Assembly: GCA_003133065.1 (NCBI GenBank)
Contig: PKZM01000148.1
Span: 7,892-40,700, forward strand
Direction of reading: 5' to 3'
Length of the DNA: 32,809 nt
DNA from: Acetobacteraceae bacterium
GTDB lineage: Bacteria; Pseudomonadota; Alphaproteobacteria; Acetobacterales; Acetobacteraceae
Of the stretch, positions 16,795 to 26,473 are shown in pieces; position 1 is the stretch's first letter, and every line of letters begins with the position of its first letter. The position numbers were made by a program, and so were the translations under genes. The notes under the pieces are model-generated. The model made no database searches. It worked only from the letters and a program-made list of their open reading frames with translations, and was not told where the DNA came from.

Positions 16795-18462
16795 ATGCTC
16801 CTCACTCATCCGGTCGCGCGCCACTTCGTCAACGCCGATGGGCGGCAGGCGCATCTGCGGCGCGCCGGCAGCGGGCCGGCCGTGGTGCTGCTCCACGATA
16901 CGCCGCGCTCATCGGAATCCCTGCTGGATCTGATACAGGCCCTGGCACACGCGTGCACCGTCGTGGCACTCGATCTGCCCGGCTATGGCGGGTCGGAGGG
17001 CCTGGGCAAAACCGCCCCATCGATCAGCGATTATGCTGCCGCCACACTCACGGTGCTCGGTGCGCTGGGGATCACGCGCTGCGTTCTGTACGGTGAGGGT
17101 GTGGGCGGCTGCGTCGCCGCGGAAATCGCCGCGCGCGCACCGGATCTCGTCGCCGCCGTGGTGGTGTGCGGTGCCCGCGCGCGTGCCACCCCGTGCAGTG
17201 AGGCGGACTTCGCCCGCCACAACCCACCCCTTGTCCCCGCCTATGACGGCACGCATCTCGTGCGCCATTGGGCCGCGCTGCGCGATGCGTATATCTTTTC
17301 CCCCTGGTGGGATCGCCGGCCGCAGACGCGGGTTTACGGTGACGTGCCGGATGCGGATGCGCTGAACCGCATGCTGCTGGACGTGCTGCGCGCCGGCCCC
17401 GCCTACGCCGACGGCATGCGGGCGGCCGGCGGTTACGACATCGCGGGCAGGCTCGCACAGCTTGGCTCGCGTGCCCATGAGGTGGACCAAGGCGCCACCG
17501 CCCGGCACGCGGCCATCCTTGCAACGCTCGCCCGCGACATACCGCCCCCGCCGCCCGTGCCGGCGCGGCAAGACCGGCCCGGCCGCCTCAGCCGGGCCTA
17601 TGTCGATACGCCCTACGGCCAAACGCTGATGCGCTTCCGGGAGGAGGCGCCAGGCCGCCCGGTGATCCTGCTGCATGCCTCGCCGATCTCCGGCTTCACG
17701 CTCGAGGGTCTGCTGGACGGCATGGCCGCATCGCGCCCCGTCTACGCCCTGGATACCATCGCCAACGGCGAATCCGACAAGCCGGATCTCGCCGTGCACC
17801 CGCACTGGGCCCACCCCTCGCTTACCCACTTCGCCGATTGGCTGATCGCGGTGATCGACGAACTGGGCTTCGACCAGGTGGATCTGTTCGGCTCGCATAC
17901 CGGCGCGATGATCGCCCTGGAGGCCGCCATCCGCGCGCCGCACCGCGTCGCATCGCTGGTTCTCGATGGCGTTGTCATGAACACCGATGCAGAAAATGCG
18001 GACATCCTCGCCGGCTATTTTCCGGATATCCGGCCGCGATGGGACGGTGCGCATCTTCTCACCTGCTGGCTGCAGCAACAGGATGTGACCTTGTGGAATC
18101 CCTGGATGAGCCGGGATGCCGCGCATGTCTCGACATTTCCGATCATTCTTGCCTCCCAGATCCATGAGCACGTCACGGAAATGCTCAAGCGCGGGGAATG
18201 GCATGAACGCTGCTATCGCCCGGTGTTTGAATATCCCACGGCGGAAAACCTGCCCAGGCTGACAACGCGCACTTTGTTCGCAACGCCGCAGGACGATTAT
18301 CTGGAAAAATTCAGTGCTGCCGCCGCTGCCCTGGCACGCAACGCACGCAGCGGCAGCGCGCCGCGCAGCACAACCTTCTCCGATCGCTATTACGCGCCGT
18401 TCGTTCCCGATGCGGCCATCGCGGAATTCTATCTTGGCTTTTTCAACGAAGATGCGGGATAG
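16795..18462 (+). CDS. Tandem two-domain alpha/beta-hydrolase-fold protein
   Basis: Domain 1 PAVVLLHDTPRSSESLL..VVALDLPGYGGSEG..VLYGEGVGGCVAAE; domain 2 RPVILLHASPISGFTLEGL..VYALDTIANGESDKPD..VDLFGSHTGAMIALEAA. The upstream extension to 16666 is repeat sequence. Confidence 0.85.
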   Translation: MLLTHPVARHFVNADGRQAHLRRAGSGPAVVLLHDTPRSSESLLDLIQALAHACTVVALDLPGYGGSEGLGKTAPSISDYAAATLTVLGALGITRCVLYGEGVGGCVAAEIAARAPDLVAAVVVCGARARATPCSEADFARHNPPLVPAYDGTHLVRHWAALRDAYIFSPWWDRRPQTRVYGDVPDADALNRMLLDVLRAGPAYADGMRAAGGYDIAGRLAQLGSRAHEVDQGATARHAAILATLARDIPPPPPVPARQDRPGRLSRAYVDTPYGQTLMRFREEAPGRPVILLHASPISGFTLEGLLDGMAASRPVYALDTIANGESDKPDLAVHPHWAHPSLTHFADWLIAVIDELGFDQVDLFGSHTGAMIALEAAIRAPHRVASLVLDGVVMNTDAENADILAGYFPDIRPRWDGAHLLTCWLQQQDVTLWNPWMSRDAAHVSTFPIILASQIHEHVTEMLKRGEWHERCYRPVFEYPTAENLPRLTTRTLFATPQDDYLEKFSAAAAALARNARSGSAPRSTTFSDRYYAPFVPDAAIAEFYLGFFNEDAG

Positions 18463-18484
18463 GCCAGAAAGCAAGAAAGAGATT

Positions 18485-18520
18485 CTTCTTTCTTGAAAGA
18501 AGGAAGCAAAGAACTTTTAT
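18485..18520. repeat. Intergenic palindromic repeat, locus 8 (single)
   Basis: CTTCTTTCTTGAAAGAAGGAAG-CAAAGAACTTTTATC between convergent genes. Confidence 0.9.
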
Positions 18521-18897
18521 CGGATTGGGGGGAAACAAAAGCCATCTGTGCCGGTCCGCATCGCGGCCGTGATGGCACGGCCGAGCGCGATCTCGGTAAA
18601 CGGCTTTAGAAGCAGCGGCGCATGACGCAATCCCTCCACGTGGCTTCCGCTCATGAACACGTGTGGTATCTTCCCGCTGCGTTCGATCTCGGCCATCGCA
18701 TCCACGCCGCTATCGCATCCCAGCCGCGCGTCAACCAGCATCCAATCCGGCTTCAGCTTCAAGGCGGCGTCCACCGCCTCACGATGCGTCCGCGCAATGC
18801 CGCAGACCCGGAAACCCATGTTTTCGAGCAGTTCGCCCAGCAGGGTTGCAATCATCGGATCGTCTTCCGCCACCAGAACATCAACCATGTCGGGCAC
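18517..18897 (-). CDS. Single-domain response regulator receiver
   Basis: MVDVLVAEDDPMIATLLGELLENMGFRVCGIART..WMLVDARLGCDSGVDAMAEI..PHVFMSGSHVEG..LLLKPFTE. Confidence 0.88.
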   Translation of the reverse strand: MPDMVDVLVAEDDPMIATLLGELLENMGFRVCGIARTHREAVDAALKLKPDWMLVDARLGCDSGVDAMAEIERSGKIPHVFMSGSHVEGLRHAPLLLKPFTEIALGRAITAAMRTGTDGFCFPPIR

Positions 18898-19169
18898 GCC
18901 TTGGCGACGCAGGCAGAGTTACGCACAGCAATCGTTCAGGTCTCATGACGGTGCGCGCCTGTAATTCCCGACACATATTGTCAACCCGCAATCTGCGCAT
19001 CTTCCGGTGCGATCGGGTAGATTCGGAATCTACTCATGATGCCGGCGTGCAGCTTCGGGTCGGGTAAATCACCGCACGGCGACACGTGGCATTGGCGTCG
19101 GCTCCGCGAACGTGCTAATCTGATCACGGCCCTCGCCGCGACGGCCGATCATTTCGGTAGGTTAGTGCC

Positions 19170-22100
19170 ATGCCGAAGCAAAATCAGGCCATTCCAGTGG
19201 CTTCATCAGCAGTGGCGCGTTCCGGTGCGCAACCGGCCCGCGAGCCGCACGATACTGCCGATGCGATTGCCGTCGTGGGCGTCGGTGCGTCCGCCGGCGG
19301 GCTGGAGGCGTGCACTACCCTGTTCGGCAGCGTACCCCCGGGCACTGGCATGGCGTTTATCCTGGTGCAGCACCTCGATCCAACGCATGACAGCATGCTC
19401 GTGGATCTGATCTCCGCCCGCTGCGTGTTGCGCGTGGTGCAAGCCGCCGATGGCATGGCTCTGCTGCCCGACCATCTCTACATTATTCCGCCCGCGTCGC
19501 ATTTGTCCGTCACCCCCGGCAGGCTGCACGTCACGCGCCTGCCTGCGCGCCAAGGTGCCAGATTGCCCTTTGATTTTCTGCTGGCCTCCCTGGCGGAAGC
19601 CTATGGCAGCCGCGCCATCTGCGTGGTGATGTCGGGCACCGGCGGCGATGGCACGCTGGGCCTGCACGCCATCAAGGCGCAAGGCGGCCTGGTGGTGGCG
19701 CAGTTGCCGCAGGATGCGACGTATGGCGGCATGCCGCTCAGCGCCCTGGCAACGGGCGAGGTGGATCTTGTGCTCCCCGCACGTCAGATCGCTGCCGCGC
19801 TCGTGGAGCACGCCCACGTGCTTGAACATGAGCCGCAGACGGGCCACCCCGCCGATATGCCGGCGCCTGCCGATCATCTGGCGGAAATCATCGGGCTTTT
19901 GCGCGACCGAACCCCGCATGATTTCACGCTCTACAAGCCGGGCACACTGCAGCGCCGCGTGGAACGGCGCATGGCCATGGCCGAAATTTCCCCCGATCGG
20001 ATGGATCAATATCTGCAGGTGCTGCGGCGAGATGCCGCGGAAACCGACCTGCTGGCACAGGACCTGCTGATCAACGTGACCGGCTTCTTCCGCGACGCGG
20101 GTGTCTTTGAGGTGATCGGCGACAGGATCATCCCCGATTTGATCCGAACGCGAAAGCTGGATCGCCCTTTGCGCATCTGGATTGCCGGCTGCAGCACCGG
20201 CGAGGAAAGCTATTCCCTGGCGATCCTGTTCCACGAGCACCTCGCGGCCGCATCGCGTGAGATCAAGCTGCAGATGTTCGCCTCCGACATCGATGCGGAA
20301 GCCGTGGCCACGGCGCGCGAGGGGTTCTTCCCCGATGCCGCGCTCGCCGGCGTCTCACAGTCGCGCCTCGCGCGTTTCTTCATCCGCGAGGAGAACGGCT
20401 ATCGCGTGTCCCAGGATCTGCGGGCAAGCGTGGTATTTACCGTGCACGATGTTCTGAATGATCCACCGTTTTCCCGCCTGGATCTGGTATCCTGCCGCAA
20501 TCTGCTGATCTATCTTCAGCCCGAGGCACAGGCCAAGGTGATCGCCGCCTTCCATTTCGCCCTGCGCGAGGATGGCATCTTGGTTCTCGGCAGCGCGGAA
20601 ACCGTGGGCAGTGGCGCGAACCACTTCGAAGTCATATCGAAGTCACAACGGATATATCGCCATATCGGCCGAAGCAGGCCGGGCGAGCATGATTTTCTCT
20701 CCTCGGGGGGTGACTGGTCGCGGCCGCGAACCGCGCTCGGCCAACCGGCCGGCCCGCCAAGGCAGGCCGACCTGGCGGAGATAAGCCGCAGGCTGGTACT
20801 GGAATGTTTTGCACCGGCCGCCGTGCTGATCAACCAGAAGCATCACTGCCTGTTCTCCATCGGCCCCACGGACCGTTATCTGCGCATCTCCCCAGGCCAT
20901 GCGAGCCTGGATCTACTGGCCATGGCACGCACCGGTTTGCGCACCAAACTGAGCCTGGCAATCCAGAAGGCCAACGCGGAAAAATCGCGCATCCGCGTCG
21001 GCGGCCTGCGCGTGGTGGAAGACAAGACCGGCGAGGTGGTCGATCTGGATATCCAGCCCGTCAGCAGCGGCGGCGAGACCTTTCTGCTGATCTGCTTCGT
21101 GCCAGCACCGCGTATCGCCGCCGCCGCGCGCCCCGGTCAGGCGCGTGCTGCCACTGCGCCGCGCATCGCCGAGCTGGAGCAGGAACTGGAGGCGGTGGCG
21201 ACCGAGCTGAAGGGCGCGATCCGTGATCTGGATGCCTCCACAGAGCAGCAGAAGGCGTTCAACGAGGAAGCCCTTTCGGTCAACGAGGAGTATCAATCCA
21301 CCAACGAGGAACTGCTCACCTCGAAGGAGGAGCTGCAGTCCCTCAACGAGGAACTCACCGCCCTGAACGCCCAGTTGCAGGAAACACTGGAACGCCAGCG
21401 CAGAACGGCAACCGACCTGCAAAACGTTCTCAACAGCACCGATATCGCCACCCTCTTCCTGGATAGCGAGTTGCGGATCCGCTTCTTCACACCCGCCACC
21501 GCATCGATCTTCAGTGTCATTGCCAGTGACATCGGCCGGCCGCTGGCCGATTTGCACGCGCTGGTGCCCGATGACCGTTTTGTCGAAGATGCCCAGCTTG
21601 TGCTCCGCAGCGGTGGTCCCATCGACCGCGAACTCGTGGCACCTGCGCTGAGAGACGGGGGCGCCAGCTGGTTCATCCGCCGCATCCTGCCCTACCGCAC
21701 CGACAAGAGCGGTGTGGAAGGTGTCGTCATCACCTTCACCGATATCACGGACCGCAAACAGGCGGCGCGGGTGCTGCAGTCCGCCCAGGAAAGTTCGGAT
21801 ATGGCAAACGCGGCGAAATCCCGCTTCCTGGCCGCGGCCAGCCACGATCTGCGCCAGCCCCTGCAAACGCTGACGCTGCTGCAAGCCTTGATGGCTAAGA
21901 ATGCCGGCAGCGGGCCGCAGCAAAAACTGGTGGTACGCCTCGGTGAAACGGTTGAAGCGATGTCCGGCATGCTCAATACGCTGCTGGACATCAATCAGAT
22001 CGATGCCGGCGTCATCCGTCCGGAATTCTCCACATTCTGCCTCAATCACCTGTTCGATCGGCTGCGTGACGAACTCACTGTGCAGGCGGAAGCGGAGCAT

Positions 22101-23576
22101 CTGCGCTTTCGTGTGGTGCCGTGCAGCCTGTTCATCCGCAGCGACAAGCGCCTGCTGGCGCAAATGATTCGCAACCTGATTTCCAACGCTTTCAAATACA
22201 CCACTGATGGCAAGGTGCTGGTCGGCTGCCGGCGGCGGAGCGGAAAACTGATCATCGAGGTGCACGATACCGGAATCGGCATTTCCGCCACGGATATCAA
22301 CGCGATCTTTGAGGAATACCGCCAGTTGCACAATGCGGCGCGCGAGCGCAGCCTGGGCCTCGGCCTGGGCCTGCCGATCGTACGGCGCCTGGGGGATCTG
22401 CTCGGCCATGCCGTCACGGTTCGCTCCTATCCCGGCCGCGGATCGGTGTTCGGGATCGAAATCGCCTGCGCGCCCGATTCCTCTGTCATCCCGATGCCCA
22501 CCCCCCCGGAGCCGCCCGCGCAAGCGCCCCAGGGCACCGCGGAACGCGCCGCCACCATACTGGTGGTGGAAGATGATCCCGCCATCGCCGAGCTGCTGGA
22601 CATGTTCCTGCGCAGCCAGGGCCATCGCGTGACAACCGAGAAGGACGGCCCCGGTGCTCTAGCCCATATCGGCCGCGCCGCCCTCCAGCCGGATCTGATT
22701 CTCACCGACTACAATCTGCCGAACCGCATCAACGGGCTGGAACTCGCTTTGGCGATCCGGCGTATGCTGCGCCGGGAAGTGCCGGTCATCATCCTCACCG
22801 GCGATGTCTCCACGCAAACCCTGCGTAGCGTGGCCGGCCAGAATTGCCTGCATCTCGGCAAACCGGTCGAGCTTGCGGCGCTCTCGTCTGCCATTCAGGA
22901 CATGATCCCGCCCGTGCCATGGTTGCCTGCCATCCAGGACCGCCGCGCCGGCGCTGCCGCGGATACCAGCGTGCCGGTCTTCATCGTCGATGATGATGCC
23001 GGCGTGCGCGAAGCGCTGTGCTCCGCGATCCGGGATGCCGGCCGTATTGCCCGCGCCTTTCCCGATGCGGAAACCTTCCTGCAAGCCTATCAGCACGGCC
23101 AGGCTGGCTGCCTGGTGCTGGATGCGACACTGCCCGGCATGGATGGCCTGGGCCTGCTGCGCCATTTGCGCGAGGCCGGCGACACGCTGGCCTGCGTAAT
23201 GATCACCGGCAACAGCGATGTGCCGATGGCGGTGCAGGCGATGAAGGCTGGCGCCACCGACTTTATCGAAAAACCGGTCGGCTATGCGGAGCTTCTCAGC
23301 TCGATCGAAGCAGCCATCGACCTGACGCGCGATTCCACCAAGCGCGCCGCCTGGCGGGAGGTTGCCGCCGGCCACATCGCGGATCTCACCCCGCGCCAGC
23401 GCCAGATCCTGAACATGGTTCTCGCCGGGCACCCCAGCAAGAACATCGCCGCCGATCTCGGCATCAGCCAGCGGACCGTGGAGAACCACCGCGCCTCCAT
23501 CATGAAGCGCACCGGATCCCATTCCCTCCCCGCCCTCGCGCGCCTCGCCGTCACGGCGCAGTTGAACCAGGAGTAA
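19170..23576 (+). CDS. CheB-CheR-coiled coil-PAS-HisKA-HATPase-REC-REC-LuxR HTH fusion protein
   Basis: 1468 aa. CheB VGVGASAGGLEA/VQHLDP/GTGGDGTLG; CheR NVTGFFRD..WIAGCSTGEESYSLA..CRNLLIYL; PAS LFLDSELRIRFFTPA; H-box AAASHDLRQPLQTL; REC1 ILVVEDDP..LTDYNLP; REC2 VFIVDDDAGVREAL..VLDATLPGMDGL; HTH LTPRQRQILNMVLAGHPSKNIAADLGISQRTVENHRASIMKRTG. Confidence 0.93.
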   Translation: MPKQNQAIPVASSAVARSGAQPAREPHDTADAIAVVGVGASAGGLEACTTLFGSVPPGTGMAFILVQHLDPTHDSMLVDLISARCVLRVVQAADGMALLPDHLYIIPPASHLSVTPGRLHVTRLPARQGARLPFDFLLASLAEAYGSRAICVVMSGTGGDGTLGLHAIKAQGGLVVAQLPQDATYGGMPLSALATGEVDLVLPARQIAAALVEHAHVLEHEPQTGHPADMPAPADHLAEIIGLLRDRTPHDFTLYKPGTLQRRVERRMAMAEISPDRMDQYLQVLRRDAAETDLLAQDLLINVTGFFRDAGVFEVIGDRIIPDLIRTRKLDRPLRIWIAGCSTGEESYSLAILFHEHLAAASREIKLQMFASDIDAEAVATAREGFFPDAALAGVSQSRLARFFIREENGYRVSQDLRASVVFTVHDVLNDPPFSRLDLVSCRNLLIYLQPEAQAKVIAAFHFALREDGILVLGSAETVGSGANHFEVISKSQRIYRHIGRSRPGEHDFLSSGGDWSRPRTALGQPAGPPRQADLAEISRRLVLECFAPAAVLINQKHHCLFSIGPTDRYLRISPGHASLDLLAMARTGLRTKLSLAIQKANAEKSRIRVGGLRVVEDKTGEVVDLDIQPVSSGGETFLLICFVPAPRIAAAARPGQARAATAPRIAELEQELEAVATELKGAIRDLDASTEQQKAFNEEALSVNEEYQSTNEELLTSKEELQSLNEELTALNAQLQETLERQRRTATDLQNVLNSTDIATLFLDSELRIRFFTPATASIFSVIASDIGRPLADLHALVPDDRFVEDAQLVLRSGGPIDRELVAPALRDGGASWFIRRILPYRTDKSGVEGVVITFTDITDRKQAARVLQSAQESSDMANAAKSRFLAAASHDLRQPLQTLTLLQALMAKNAGSGPQQKLVVRLGETVEAMSGMLNTLLDINQIDAGVIRPEFSTFCLNHLFDRLRDELTVQAEAEHLRFRVVPCSLFIRSDKRLLAQMIRNLISNAFKYTTDGKVLVGCRRRSGKLIIEVHDTGIGISATDINAIFEEYRQLHNAARERSLGLGLGLPIVRRLGDLLGHAVTVRSYPGRGSVFGIEIACAPDSSVIPMPTPPEPPAQAPQGTAERAATILVVEDDPAIAELLDMFLRSQGHRVTTEKDGPGALAHIGRAALQPDLILTDYNLPNRINGLELALAIRRMLRREVPVIILTGDVSTQTLRSVAGQNCLHLGKPVELAALSSAIQDMIPPVPWLPAIQDRRAGAAADTSVPVFIVDDDAGVREALCSAIRDAGRIARAFPDAETFLQAYQHGQAGCLVLDATLPGMDGLGLLRHLREAGDTLACVMITGNSDVPMAVQAMKAGATDFIEKPVGYAELLSSIEAAIDLTRDSTKRAAWREVAAGHIADLTPRQRQILNMVLAGHPSKNIAADLGISQRTVENHRASIMKRTGSHSLPALARLAVTAQLNQE

Positions 23577-23606
23577 TCACCGCGCCGCCGCACCCACCCC
23601 AAAAGT

Positions 23607-23724
23607 GCAAAAGTTCTTTGCTTCTTTCTTTCAAGAAAGAAGACTCTTTCTTCCTGATCCGCGTAGATCGGCAAAAAGAAAGAGTCTTCTTTTTCTGAAG
23701 AAAAAGAAGCAAAAAGACTTTTAT
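23607..23724. repeat. Intergenic palindromic repeat, locus 9 (inward pair: 23621-23642, 23686-23709)
   Basis: CTTCTTTCTTTCAAGAAAGAAGACTCTTTCTT ... AAAGAAAGAGTCTTCTTTTTCTGAAGAAAAAGAAGCAAAAAGACTTTTA. Confidence 0.94.
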
Positions 23725-23762
23725 TCCTTTGGGCCCGTGGCCCCGCGGCGTTGAGGTACATC

Positions 23763-24716
23763 TTGAAGATCGGCTTTATCGGGCTGGGTAATGTCGGCGG
23801 CAAACTTGCCGGCAGTCTGATCCGCAACAAACACGACGTGACGGTGCTGGATCTGAACCGCACCCTCGTGGACCACTTCGTCACCCGCGGTGCCCGCGCC
23901 GCCGCAACGCCGCTGGAGCTGGGGCAGGGGGTTGATCTCATCATCACCTGCCTGCCATCGCCCGCCGCCAGCGCCGCCGTGGTGGAGGGCGAGAACGGCT
24001 TCCTGCCCGCGCTGGGCCCCGGCAAGATCTGGCTGGAAATGAGCACCACCGACCATGCGGACATCATCCGCCTCGGCGCCCTGGTGGAAGCAACCGGCGC
24101 GATGGTCATGGACTGCCCCGTCTCCGGCGGCTGCCACAGGGCGGATACGGGCAACATCTCCATCTTCGCCGGCGGGCGGCGTGAAGCCTTCGAGGCCGTG
24201 CTCCCGGTGCTGAAATCCCTCGGCCGCCGGATCCTGCACACCGGGGCCTTGGGCTCGGCGTCCGAAATCAAGGTCGTCACCAACTACCTCTGCACCGTGC
24301 ATCTGGCGGCCCTGGCCGAGGCCCTGACCGTGTGCAAGGTGGCCGGCATGGACATGAACACCGCCTACGAGGCGATCCGCATCTCCTCGGGCAATTCCTT
24401 CGTGCACGAAACCGAATCCCAGGTGATCCTGAACGGCAGCCGCGACATCAGCTTCACCATGGATCTGGTGATCAAGGATGTCGGCCTCTTCGACCAACTT
24501 GCCCAGGACCTTCACGTCCCCCTGGAAATCTCACCCCTGGTGCTCGGCATCTTCAAGGACGGCCAGGCCAAATACGGCCCGCGCGAACACTCCCCCAACA
24601 TCATCCGCCGCATCGAGGAACAATGCGGCGTGAAAGTGCTGGGCACGGGCTTCCCCGCCGAAATGACCGACGACGAACCCGAAGAACCCGGCTACGAAGT
24701 CATTCCTAAACGCTGA
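23763..24716 (+). CDS. NAD(P)-dependent oxidoreductase, 3-hydroxyisobutyrate dehydrogenase family
   Basis: TTG start preceded by [37 protein letters not shown]...[23 protein letters not shown]. Confidence 0.9.
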   Translation: MKIGFIGLGNVGGKLAGSLIRNKHDVTVLDLNRTLVDHFVTRGARAAATPLELGQGVDLIITCLPSPAASAAVVEGENGFLPALGPGKIWLEMSTTDHADIIRLGALVEATGAMVMDCPVSGGCHRADTGNISIFAGGRREAFEAVLPVLKSLGRRILHTGALGSASEIKVVTNYLCTVHLAALAEALTVCKVAGMDMNTAYEAIRISSGNSFVHETESQVILNGSRDISFTMDLVIKDVGLFDQLAQDLHVPLEISPLVLGIFKDGQAKYGPREHSPNIIRRIEEQCGVKVLGTGFPAEMTDDEPEEPGYEVIPKR

Positions 24717-24752
24717 CGCTGTCGGTCAAGGATGCAACAGACAAGGAAGACT

Positions 24753-24787
24753 CTTCTTTTTTGAAAAAAAGAAGCAAAAAACTTTTA
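24753..24787. repeat. Intergenic palindromic repeat, locus 10 (single)
   Basis: CTTCTTTTTTGAAAAAAAGAAG-CAAAAAACTTTTA between convergent genes. Confidence 0.94.
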
Positions 24788-24819
24788 TCCGGCTGTCGCG
24801 GACTCATCGGAAACACCCG

Positions 24820-26436
24820 TCATTTCCAATCCTGCCTGATCATATCGGCGCCTTTTTCGGCCACCATCACCGTTGGCGCATTGGTATTCCCCGAGGTGAT
24901 CGTGGGGAACACCGAGGCATCGATCACCCGCAACCCCGAAACCCCATGCACACGCAGCCGCGAATCCACAACGGCACCGCGCGCATCCGGCCCCATCGCG
25001 CATGTCCCTACCGGATGATACACCGTATCCGCCCGCGCCCGGAAATCGGCCAGAAGATCCTCGTCCGTCTTCACGTCAAAGCCCGGCAAGATTTCATCCG
25101 TAATGATATCCGCCAGCGGCCGCGTGCCCGCCAACCGCCGCAACAGCCGCGCTCCCGTCACCGCATCGGCCACATCCTGTGCGGTCGCGAGATAATTCGG
25201 CCTGATGCGCGGCGCCCGCCGCGGATCGGGCGACACAATCGCCATATCCCCCCGGCTCGTCGGCCTGCACGCGTTGAAGGAGAGCAGAAACGCCGAAAAC
25301 GGATCAGGATTCAGCAGCTTGCGCGCCGCAAGCGGCGTCTGCGTATAACTCACCGGGCTGAAATAGAGCTGCATATCCGGCCGCCCCAGCCCCGCGCCCG
25401 ACCGCACGAACCCGCCCCCCTGATTCACGCTCATGGCGAGCGGCCCGCCGCGGTCCCACAAGTACCGCAGCCCCGCGCGGACCTTCCCCCAAAGCGGCCG
25501 CAACTCATCGTTCAGCGTCGGCGTGCGGGAGCGATAAAAATACGAAACGGCCAGATGGTCGGCCAGGTTCTTCCCCACCGCCGGCAGGCCATGCCGCACC
25601 GCCACCCCGGCCGCAGCCAGATCCGCCGGATCGCCAATACCCGAAAGCTGCAAAAGCTGCGGCGAGTTGATCGCGCCCCCACACAGGATCACCTCCCGCC
25701 GTGCTGCAACGCTCACCTCCCGCCCGTGCCGCGTATACGCAACCCCCGTGGCGCGCCCACCCTCGATCAAAACCCGCGTCGCCAGCGCCCGCGTCTCCAG
25801 CTTCACATTCCGCCGGTTCAGCGCCGGCCTGAGAAACGCATTCGCCGTCGAAGCCCGCACCCCTGCGCGCGTGTTGATCTGATAAACCCCCACGCCCTCG
25901 CCCTCCGGCCCGTTGAAATCCGCGGTCGCCGCAAATCCCAACTGCCGCGCCGCCTCCACGAACGTGGCACAGAGAGGATGCACCCGGCCGGAAATATCCG
26001 TCACATGCATCGGGCCGCCGGCCGCATGAAACGCGCTGTCGCCCCAATCATGATCCTCGGATTTGCGGAAATAGGGCAGCACATCGGCAAACCCCCACCC
26101 CGGATTGCCCAAAGCCCGCCAATCGTCGAAATCCTCAGGCCGCCCGCGCACATACACCATGGCGTTGATCGACCCGGACCCCCCGACCACCCGCCCGCGC
26201 GGCCAGTAGCTGGACCTGAAGTTCAGCCCCGGAACCAGATCGGTATCGTACATCCAGTTGATCTTGCGATCGAAGAAGGTCCGCCCATACCCGATCGGCA
26301 ATTGGATCCAGAGCGTGCGATCCGATCCCCCCGCCTCCAGCAGCAGCACGCGCGCGCCTGGCTCCTCCGACAGCCGGCTCGCCACCACACACCCCGCGGT
26401 GCCGGCGCCGACGACCACATAGTCAAAACGTTCCAT
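24820..26436 (-). CDS. GMC-family oxidoreductase (choline dehydrogenase-like)
   Basis: [37 protein letters not shown]...[27 protein letters not shown]...[12 protein letters not shown]. Confidence 0.95.
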   Translation of the reverse strand: MERFDYVVVGAGTAGCVVASRLSEEPGARVLLLEAGGSDRTLWIQLPIGYGRTFFDRKINWMYDTDLVPGLNFRSSYWPRGRVVGGSGSINAMVYVRGRPEDFDDWRALGNPGWGFADVLPYFRKSEDHDWGDSAFHAAGGPMHVTDISGRVHPLCATFVEAARQLGFAATADFNGPEGEGVGVYQINTRAGVRASTANAFLRPALNRRNVKLETRALATRVLIEGGRATGVAYTRHGREVSVAARREVILCGGAINSPQLLQLSGIGDPADLAAAGVAVRHGLPAVGKNLADHLAVSYFYRSRTPTLNDELRPLWGKVRAGLRYLWDRGGPLAMSVNQGGGFVRSGAGLGRPDMQLYFSPVSYTQTPLAARKLLNPDPFSAFLLSFNACRPTSRGDMAIVSPDPRRAPRIRPNYLATAQDVADAVTGARLLRRLAGTRPLADIITDEILPGFDVKTDEDLLADFRARADTVYHPVGTCAMGPDARGAVVDSRLRVHGVSGLRVIDASVFPTITSGNTNAPTVMVAEKGADMIRQDWK

Positions 26437-26473
26437 CGGCCGGCTGGTATCACGTCATGGCCGAGTCTGGCGG

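Noticed and set aside
16909-18474. 521-aa minus-strand ORF antisense to the alpha/beta-hydrolase
   Set aside because: No recognisable domain; mirrors codon bias of the real gene.
20913-22625. 570-aa minus-strand ORF inside the CheB-CheR fusion
   Set aside because: Antisense to well-conserved CheR, PAS and kinase domains.
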